64,000 bases of DNA from Bedellia somnulentella. Taxonomy: Eukaryota; Arthropoda; Insecta; Lepidoptera; Bedelliidae. The notes beneath the pieces are model-generated. The model was not told the origin of the DNA. It made no database searches and saw only the letters and a list, made by a program, of their open reading frames with translations. Location: positions 15,314,001 to 15,378,000 of the forward strand of contig OY755187.1 in NCBI GenBank assembly GCA_963576735.1. The letters run 5' to 3'. The stretch's first letter is position 1, and every line of letters starts with the position of its first letter. The position numbers were made by a program, and so were the translations under genes. Below, one piece after another: positions 56,695 through 64,000 of this stretch.

Positions 56695-57933
56695 TAGCGA
56701 CCCGCCCCGGCTTCGCACGGGTGCAATGCAAAATATACCCACTACAGAATGTCCTTATACACAACGTTCACAGCTATTTTGTCATTAGCCAATACAAACA
56801 TGTTTTGCTATGAACTAATTGCACTAATTATTGGTTAGTGCTGGAGTAAAAAATATTTACTTACTATTTGTTCGACTAAAAACAAAAGATTATCAACAAC
56901 AAAATATACCTATCCTATTCAGTTCTTCTATGAACTTAACTATAATTTTCAATAATTGAAAATGCTCGCCCTAATACTAAATTGTCTTAACTCTAAATTC
57001 GAATCAAAGTCTTAATGGAAAAAATACCAAGAAATATGGTTTTAAGCTAATCCTATCTAACCTAATGTACTTACAATACTACTAATATAATAATAATAAT
57101 AACTGTGCTCTTGTCGGGGAGTACCGCCTCTCCCATTTAAAATTTATATTTTCTTTTTCGGCCATGGGAGAGGCGAGGAACTAAAAGTCATGCCAAAATA
57201 ATAAAAATTAAAAGATAATCAACAACAAAAGATACTTATTCTATTCAGTTTAATTAATTCTTGATATTTTCCTCGCTAGAGAGCTCCGATAAACGCGTGC
57301 GATCGCTGCAAATCATAAAGTGCTATAAGCTATAAGGCGAAGCGCGGCCATCGACGACGCTCTATTTATAGGCACGCGCCGCCCGGCGCAAACAACTACG
57401 ACCCTGCATTTTAAATTTGTAATATCTTCGGTAATATTCACTTAAATTACATGCTGTAAAAAGCATATTGATCTAAAATAAATGCACAATTTATTTAAGG
57501 TACTTAATTGGATAAGGATTAATGCTGTATTGTTTAAATTCACTTCGTAAATAACCATTTTTTAGTAAAGAATAAAAATGGTTATGCTGGTTTATCCCTA
57601 AGAGATAGACATATACCATCGCGAACTTTTTTGTTGAACTTTTTAAGGTGAACAATACTGTAGTACATTATTTTGGTCTATCTCGTAGGGTTCAGCCAGC
57701 GTTTGCAATATAAGCGCAAAAAAACGTGCTTATTTACGACATCACATTAGAAACCTTTAAATTTATCAGTGTTTCTCTACTATATTATGCATTTATTATA
57801 CATACAAACCTTCCTTAAGAATCACTCTATCTATTAAAATAAACCGCATCAAAATCCGTTGCGTAGTTTTAAAGATCTAAGCATACATACGGACATACAG
57901 CGAAAGCGACTTTGTTTTATACTATGTATTGAT
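56695..57933 (+). mobile_element. insertion 1: GACCCGCCCCGG-start repeat
   Basis: Starts tagcgacccgccccggcttc, gcacgggtgc and ends ttttatactatgtattgat. It is a relative of the CGCACGGGT repeats (shared start and tail style; cgcatcaaaatccgttgcgt before the tail). It contains a 3' fragment of the RLE-type LINE. No target duplication is evident. Confidence 0.75.
57105..57203 (+). mobile_element. RLE-type LINE, 3'-UTR fragment
   Basis: ctcttgtcggggagtaccgc to actaaaagtcatgccaaaat is almost identical to 26,967-27,055. It is preceded by a run of TAA units (57,085-57,104), the kind of target known for Dong-like elements. Confidence 0.88.
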
Positions 57934-58099
57934 GTACGAGATACGTTAAACTTTACCATAGAAGAAATTTGTGTTAATGAAAGTAAAGTAAGCTAATTCT
58001 AAACACCCTTCAAGGCTTAAATCGTTTGTTATGATCGATACAGACGTCTCTGAAGTAGAGGGTATTATAAATAACTTAAAAAGTAATAGTGCCCCCGGA

Positions 58100-58635
58100 A
58101 TCCGGGCTGCCATCACCTGATCTGCCGACGCCGGACGAACACGGCAAAAAACCCGGACAATTGGGCGAAATTTCGTTTTTTCCCCGGACGCCGTATTTTT
58201 AGCAAAAATTTATTCGTTCTTATTAAAATAGTATGAAGTCGGTAGGCACGCATGTTTAAAATATAACTCTTATTTTATATATTAATATAAAAAATAATTA
58301 ATGAACACTCGTTTTTAGGTATCAATCAAATTACTCATAAATAAAAGATGTTATTAAAGGAAAGAAAAATTTCGACACTAAATGTCACTAAAGGTCGCGG
58401 GTTCGAACCCCGCCAGTGTCGAAATTTTTCTTTCCTTTAATAACATCTTTTATTTATGAGTAATTTACTAAGATTTATTTCAAGTTATCGCTTATCAATA
58501 AAAAAAGTGGGTTTCCCCTGATGACAAAAGAGTCCGGGTTTCACCCGGACTCTTTTTAAAACCCCGCCCGGACGTCCCCCGGACGCCCACCAAACTAGGA
58601 CAAATCCGGGGAAACCCGGACGGATGGCAGCCTTA
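58100..58635. mobile_element. insertion 2: TIR element with CCCCGGA duplication
   Basis: Inner terminal repeats ggctgccatc and gatggcagcc; the host heptamer CCCCGGA occurs on both sides (58,093-58,099 and 58,636-58,642). GC-rich ends (ccggacg repeats) surround an AT-rich core that carries the SINE-D hairpin. No protein. Confidence 0.75.
58331..58466. repeat. 49-bp-arm hairpin built from SINE-D
   Basis: The arms ttactcataaataaaagatg ... cgacact and their exact complement flank a ~36-nt loop. The loop contains ggtcgcgggttcgaacccc, a T-arm/B box. Confidence 0.92.
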
Positions 58636-58881
58636 CCCCGGATGGGATAACATCTCATGTAAAGTTTTGAAATTTTGTAAGGATATACTAGCCCCTCCGT
58701 TAACTCTCATATTTCAAAATTGCTTGTCTCAAGGTATATTCCCCGAGTCATTAAAAAAAGCTGTGGTTATTCCGATTTATAAATCGGGGGATAAAAACCA
58801 ACCAAATAATTACAGACCGATTTCTCTTCTTCCCACTTTCTCTAAACATACATACATACATACATACATATACTCACGCCA

Positions 58882-61053
58882 TCAATTCCCATTGGGGTAG
58901 GCAGAGACTATCGATCGCCACTTCGCACGATCCTGACAAACCTCTCTAGCTTCGTTTACATCCATCAATCTTTTCATACATGCTCTTTTATTCTTCATAC
59001 TTCGGACGCCAGCCTTTTTGAGCACACTCTCAATTTGGTCCAAGTGTGTTCTCCGTGGTCGTCCTCTACTAACATTACCATCCACACTAGCTCTATAGAT
59101 CCCTTTTACCAATTTTCTATCATCCATCCTCTCTATGTGCCCAAACCATCTCAACATTCCTTTTTCTATCTTTCTTACAATATCATCTTTCACACCACAC
59201 TTTTCACGAATAACACTATTTCTCACTCGGTCACACAATCTAACATTACAAATTTTTCTGAGGGACCTCATCTCTACTGCATTCACTCTGCTCTCATGCT
59301 TCTTCTGCCACACCCAACATTCGCTTCCATACATAAGCGTAGGAACAAGAACAGCATCATGCACAGCCATTCGGGCCTTTTCAGACACCGATTGACTGAT
59401 CATTAGGCTATTCATTGCTCCATTTACCGCATTACCCTTTTTCACTCTTCTTTCAATGTCTTCATCACATTTTCCATCCCTTGTAAACAAACTTCCCAGA
59501 TATACAAACTCCTTCACCTGTTCCACATCCTTACCATCAATCGCAATCACGCATTCTGTCACATCTTCCTGTCTCTCAAAAACCATCGTTTTGGTCTTAT
59601 CCACATTCACCCTCATTCCCTTTCTTACAAAAGACTCACATGCAATATTCATCATCTCTTGCAACTCTTCTGCCGATGATGCAAGTAGCACTTGATCGTC
59701 AGCATACAAGAGGCATTTAATGATGAATCCACCCATTCTTAGTCCATAATCACTTTCACGCAACTCTGTCAAACAGTCATCCATGAACAAATTGAAGAGC
59801 CACGGAGAAGCTACACATCCCTGTCGGACACCCCTAGAGATTCCGAACCAGTCAGTGTTTTCCCCGTTTACTCTTACACATGCACTAGAATCCTCATAGA
59901 GTGATACCAATGCACGTATAAGTTGACTCCCCAAACCGAACTTGGATAACACCTCCCATAAACACTTTCTTACCACCCTATCATACGCCTTCTCTAAATC
60001 AATGAAGGAGCAATACACCTTTTGGTTCTTAGCTAAGAACTTTTCGGTGATGCTCCTTAGAGAGAAGATTTGATCCATACATCCCATTCCTTTCCTAAAT
60101 CCCGCTTGCACATCCCATATTTTCTCATCAGTTTCATTCATCACTCTTTCAATCAGTACCTTAGCATACAATTTACCAACAATGCTGAGTAAACTGATGC
60201 CGCGGTAGTTTTTAGCCTCTTGGTGTGACCCCTTTCCTTTATATAGAGGCACAATCACCGCCTTGCACCAATCTCGTGGAACTTTGCCACTCGACCAGCA
60301 TTTTTGGAAAAGGAAGTACAACCAAGAAGCCACCAACCCTTTACCAGCCCTCAGCATTTCGATAGTAATCCTATCATACCCTGCCGCCTTCCCTACTTTC
60401 ATACTTTTCATTGCTTTCATTATTTCTTCCATACTAATCTCACTGTCACTGAAATCACCCATCTCTTCGTTCCAATCAACATTACTGTCGATTGGCGGAG
60501 AAATGGATGCATCCTCTTTTTCAAACAGTCCCTCAAAATAATTCTTCCATACCCGTTTCATGCTACTTTCATCCGTCGCCAATTCACCCTGTTCATCTCT
60601 TATTACACTCACTCTCGTGTTTTGGGAAACTCCCTTTTCCTTCCGGATATACTTCCAGAATAACTTTTGGTTATTCCGGAAATTATCAGAAAGTTTCCTC
60701 TCACACCACTCTTGCAAATCCCGCTTTTTCTTTTCTATTTTCTTCTTCACCTCATTCTTAACTCTCTTATATTCATCTTCACTTTTCTGCACTACATCGT
60801 CAGTTACACTCGCATTCATCCGTTTACTAGCTTTAATCGCTAGTAAATCTAACCACGCTTTCTTCTTATCTCCAACCGCCTCTTTCACAACTTTATCCCA
60901 CCAACTTGTTGGTGGTCTATTTGACCTTTTACACACTCCACAAACTTCCGTCGCACATTCAACCATTGTCGATTTGAGCACATCCCATACTTCTTCTATT
61001 TCCATTTCATCCTTCATCTCCACGCAACTTAGTCTATCATCCAATTTCCTCAC
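58882..61053 (-). pseudogene. RTE-type LINE reverse transcriptase and C-terminus
   Basis: An open 723-codon stretch. RT blocks in order: NYRGISLLSIVGKLYAKVL (282-300), FIDLEKAYDRV (350-360), GVRQGCVASP (408-417) and YADD at 450-453 with LVYLGS-type VYLGSLFT after it. The C-terminus has LRWFGHIERMDD and SRGRPRRTHLDQI. The RT looks catalytically complete. The start used here is not the real one: the frame should fuse to the endonuclease at 61,091-61,501, from which a deletion separates it. Confidence 0.88.
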
Positions 61054-61090
61054 GTATTCATCTCTGATATTTACATCTTAATATCAGAGA

Positions 61091-61501
61091 TTATGCGCAA
61101 ATTATGCGCATCCGGACTAGTCCCAATTTCACCTTAATCCACAGGAGCCTTGGACTCACACATTCGTAATCTTTCATACACTGAGCCATCCTTTCAGATA
61201 TCAGAAGTCCCACTCCTTGGCTAGCTCGGTCATTGTCAGCGACTCCAGACCAGATTGCTGTGATGTTGCCAAGTTGTGAAACTTCCTTTCCCTTACGCTT
61301 CGTCTCATTTAAACATAGAAAATCCAGTTTTCTTTCATTCATAATCATACATACTTCATCTAATTTTTCAAACATTCCTCCACATACATTCATCGTACTG
61401 AAGCGGGTCTCTTTAGCCCACTTTTCGCCCCGTGAGAAACCATGGCGTGATGAGTGGCGAGCTACATCGCCGCCTCCGTGTTTATTATAATTGGAACACA
61501 T
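61091..61501 (-). pseudogene. RTE-type LINE endonuclease, N-terminal part
   Basis: Contains FSTMNVCGGM (first EEP block, with Asn), DFLCLNETK (catalytic Glu) and IWSGVADNDRASQGVGLLIS. It stops after VRMRIICA, where the domain should continue with the Y-P and GDxN blocks. The downstream part is missing; the junction bears the palindrome ctctgatatt/aatatcagag and a doubled gcgcataat. Confidence 0.8.
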
Positions 61502-61775
61502 ATTGGACCCACGAGAAGCAAGGGAAGTAAACTGTCCACCTAGCCAGAGCCCCGCTTGACTAGGTAAGGTTATTTAGTACCCGGAGTGCACCAAGCTCCG
61601 GGACGGCGGCACGCTAGCGACCAGGCTCACCCCTGGCCATGCATCCCTCGGCGCGGCAGACCTTGGATTGGTGTAAGGGCGAAGATGGAAAAGCCCTAGT
61701 CCCTTAGTCGACTTCTACGACACCCACGGGAAGAGATGGGGTAGTGCTATTCGAAGCCGGCACTACACAGCACTA
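61502..61775 (-). promoter_or_regulatory. RTE-type LINE 5' UTR
   Basis: The first ~85 bp (tagtgctgtgtagtgccggc, ... agcactaccccatctcttcc, cgtgggtgtcgta) match the 5' end of RES elements. The rest is GC-richer and unique. As an internal promoter it would be carried by both elements; that role is inference. Confidence 0.6.
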
Positions 61776-61778
61776 CAC

Positions 61779-63099
61779 TTTCTCTAAAATTTTGGAAAAA
61801 ATAATGAACAGTAGGTTAATAAAATATTTAGATGAAATATCCTTTCTCTCAAGTTGTCAATTTGGTTTCCGTAAAAAGTTATCTACTGATGACGCAGTCC
61901 ATTGCCTTACAAATGAAATTGTGCAAAATTTGGACAAAGGTATGCATGTTATAGGGATTTTTCTCGACCTCAAAAAAGCCTTTGATACAATTTCAATTCC
62001 AATTTTATTGCGAAAATTAGAAAATATCGGCATTCGGGATACTCAGTTAAAATTATTTGAAAGTTATCTTAGTAATAGACTTCAGTGCCTAAAAATTGGA
62101 GACAATTATAGCACATTTTCAAAAAACCACCCCTATGGCGTCCCTCAGGGTAGTATCTTAGGACCCAGCCTATTTTTGATTTATATTAATGAGCTATGTA
62201 ATCTCCAACTTAATAACGGCACCATAGTTTCATATGCAGATAACACAGCCTTACTTTTTTCTGCAAAAACTATAGACGAAGCTTATAAATTCGCTCAATT
62301 TGGCTTTAGTATTGTGAATGACTGGCTTTTTAATAATTTTCTGTCCTTGAACACTGATAAAACTATGTATATGATTTTCGCAAGGAACACTTCTACACCA
62401 TTACTCGCTAACACCCCGCTTTATGCACATCACCGCACTTGCACTGATAGCGCACCATGCCCATGCTCAACTATCTCCAAAGCAATTAACATCAAATATC
62501 TTGGAATTACTCTCGATGTTACTTTAACTTTTAAGGTCCATATTAATGCACTCTGTAATAGAATTAGAAAACTTATAGTAATATTTAAAAAGTTGAGACA
62601 CATATGTGACTACGCTTTAATAAAACAAATCTATCAAGCGCTTGGTCAATCCTTACTGACTTATTGCATAAAATCTTGGGGAGGTGCTGGCATTACCACT
62701 ATGTTAAAACTGGAACGAGCTCAAAGAGCGCTACTTAAAGTAGCCACAGCGCGCCCTTTCTATTTCCCTACTACCGAACTATATAAACAATGCAAAGTGC
62801 TAACTGTGCGCCAGCTCTTTATTCTATTCACTGTTCTAAAGCAGCATGCTAGCTTACACTTCAACCCTGATACACTAAACAGGAGGCGAAAGGATATAGT
62901 ATGTTTGAATACTTATAGTGCAAAATTTTCCATTACAAATAGATTCTTTATATTTTTAGGTCCATACTTATATAATAAAATTAATAGATTACTAGTATTA
63001 TATAACTTAAACAACTTTGAATGCAAGAAAAAACTTCAATCGTGGCTTTTAAATCTTACATACACGGAATCAGAGGAATTGCTTAATATAATAAGTTAA
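61779..63099 (+). pseudogene. LINE ORF2, rest of RT with altered YADD box
   Basis: Resumes after the target duplication: FSKILEKIMNSRLIKYLDE, GIFLDLKKAFDTI, YGVPQGSILGPSLF, then SYADNTALLF (62,233-62,244), where the second catalytic Asp is Asn. KYLGITLD and a C-terminal helical region to a stop at 63,099 follow. The change would abolish polymerase activity. The family resembles Jockey/CR1-group RTs. Confidence 0.85.
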
Positions 63100-63697
63100 T
63101 ATAAGATGTTTTTATTTTTTTATCATAATAATACAATTAGTTAGATACAATCGAGTCTGATAATAATTTATACACTACTTACCAATACCATTATATGAAA
63201 ACTGATAGTTTAAGCCTTTTTTGTTTATTGTTGCCTGAAATACAGGTAAATTACCTAGCTCAGGAACAGGAAAATGTTATATTTTGTACTTTAAATAACT
63301 TACTAGGTTAAGACGAATATTATGTACTTTTGAAAACTGAATAAATTTTTATTTTATTTATTTTTTTATTTTTTTTTATTGTGAAAATACAAAATAGTGA
63401 GCATCCGAAGTATATGTTATGATAATTTTCCAAGTTGACTTCGAATAACACCTAACTTCTGTCCTGTGGGTTTTAATTGAACGAGGATGTATAATATATT
63501 TAATTTGACCATTCTTCAAGTTAAAAGTGGCTGAATAATAATTTATTTCGTTGATCTTGCTTAGGTTGGTAGGCATGCGAAGACTTGGTTCTGGTAATTT
63601 TCATTCTTTTAATGCGGGTGTACTAGCAACATATGATTAAATACATCTTCAAGTGACATTTTTCAACTTTGCGTTCCGAGTACACGCATACATATAC
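63100..63697. other. LINE 3' region and AT-rich flank
   Basis: AT-rich, with TTTTATTT-like runs at 63,340-63,380 that may mark the LINE 3' end. No gene is supported. Confidence 0.4.
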
Positions 63698-63924
63698 TGG
63701 CCGATTTGATAGGTGACTAGCTGCTCGGTCCGGAGGTTGCAGGTTCGATCCCCGCTGAGAGCAACATTTATGTGATGAGCATAAATTATTGTTTCTTAGT
63801 ATTGGATGTTATGTGCATTATATAATAAAAAATATATAGTTGAGTTAGTATCCTATAATACAACTTCTGATTAGTTTGGAGCTAACTTGATCTGTCCGTA
63901 TATTTATTTATTTCTTTATTTATG
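63698..63924 (+). mobile_element. SINE-B, second copy
   Basis: ataggtgactagctgctcgg, B box aggttcgatccccgctgag, then tgatgagcataaattattgt and a tatttatttattt tail. Same family as 15,013-15,258; the first bases of the head are changed. Confidence 0.82.
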
Positions 63925-64000
63925 TTACAATTATACCTAAATTCAGCTAAGAAAGTGTCTTAAGCTGGTCTTACACGTTACAACCGAGAGTACGGTAGCA

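Larger units (their letters stand above)
57934..58846 (+). pseudogene. LINE ORF2, remnants before insertion 3
   Basis: 57,934-58,099 gives VRDTLNFTIEEICVNESK, then after a deletion DVSEVEGIINNLKSNSAPG. From 58,643 it continues as the RT start: CKVLKFCKDILAPPLTLIFQ, AVVIPIYKSGDKNQ and YRPISLLPTFSK. The join skips several hundred residues expected between endonuclease and RT. Confidence 0.75.
58847..61775 (-). mobile_element. insertion 3: RTE-type LINE, 2.93 kb, 13-bp target duplication
   Basis: The host sequence cactttctctaaa is duplicated at 58,834-58,846 and 61,776-61,788. The 3' end is (ATGT)n (read as catacatacatac on the plus strand). The 5' end tagtgctgtgtagtgccggc is present, so the copy spans both termini. 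Part of the endonuclease domain is deleted at ~61,060-61,090. Fragments of the family lie at 17.1, 38.6 and 52.1 kb. Confidence 0.92.
54850..63345 (+). mobile_element. Jockey/CR1-like LINE interrupted by three insertions
   Basis: Order: short 5' UTR, ORF1, start of ORF2 endonuclease, insertion 1 (56,695-57,933), a short ORF2 piece, insertion 2 (58,100-58,635), RT fingers, insertion 3 (RTE LINE, 58,847-61,775), rest of RT and C-terminus to 63,099, and an AT-rich 3' end. ORF2 also lost most of its endonuclease and early RT near 58.0 kb by deletion. Confidence 0.8.

Noticed and set aside
59035..61081. Several plus-strand frames of 80-170 codons
   Set aside because: Shadows of the minus-strand LINE reverse transcriptase, whose motifs are unambiguous.

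Overview
The window reads as nuclear DNA of an insect, most likely a moth or butterfly. It is AT-rich, has spliced genes, and is packed with tRNA-derived SINEs, several clades of non-LTR retrotransposon, MITE-like fold-backs and short dispersed repeats of lepidopteran style. No sequence search was possible, so the taxonomic call is inference. I see no bacterial-type operon, CRISPR array or rRNA.

Host gene (1.05-19.54 kb, minus strand). I can assemble one cellular gene from eight phase-compatible exons, plus one optional 33-nt exon. It is the 5' part of a ubinuclein/yemanuclein (Hpc2-related domain) gene, which encodes a subunit of the HIRA histone H3.3 chaperone complex. Exon 1, with the start codon, ends at 19,380; the last exon in the window is 1,050-1,187, and the gene continues off the left edge. 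Its introns are filled with mobile DNA. A near-intact 5.4-kb LINE (8.36-13.75 kb) sits inside an older repeat in intron 3. A reverse-transcriptase fragment with a fold-back inserted in it sits in intron 4.

Mobile-element region (20-63.4 kb). At 20.6-27.06 kb there is a 5'-truncated LINE with a restriction-like endonuclease (R4/Dong-like). It is split by a 3.7-kb DNA transposon (element A, 22,275-25,999). A second transposon of the same kind (element B, 33,220-36,541) splits a tRNA SINE. Both have 5'-CTGCC terminal inverted repeats, 4-bp target duplications (CATG, AGAG), arrays of subterminal motifs, and decayed genes for the same RNase H-like (DUF7869-type) protein, which is therefore probably their transposase. 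From 37 to 54 kb there are repeated copies of a 1-kb CGCACGGGT-start repeat, several SINEs, and fragments of an RTE-type LINE, one with a 5' inversion. From 54.9 to 63.3 kb a Jockey/CR1-like LINE (+) has received three further insertions. One of these is a 2.93-kb RTE-type LINE (-) with a clean 13-bp target-site duplication.

Relations between the elements. A roughly 250-bp short element, present about 20 times, shares its first ~85 bp and last ~45 bp with the RTE-type LINE. It looks like a bipartite non-autonomous partner mobilised by that LINE. In the rest of the window I found no further convincing host exon.
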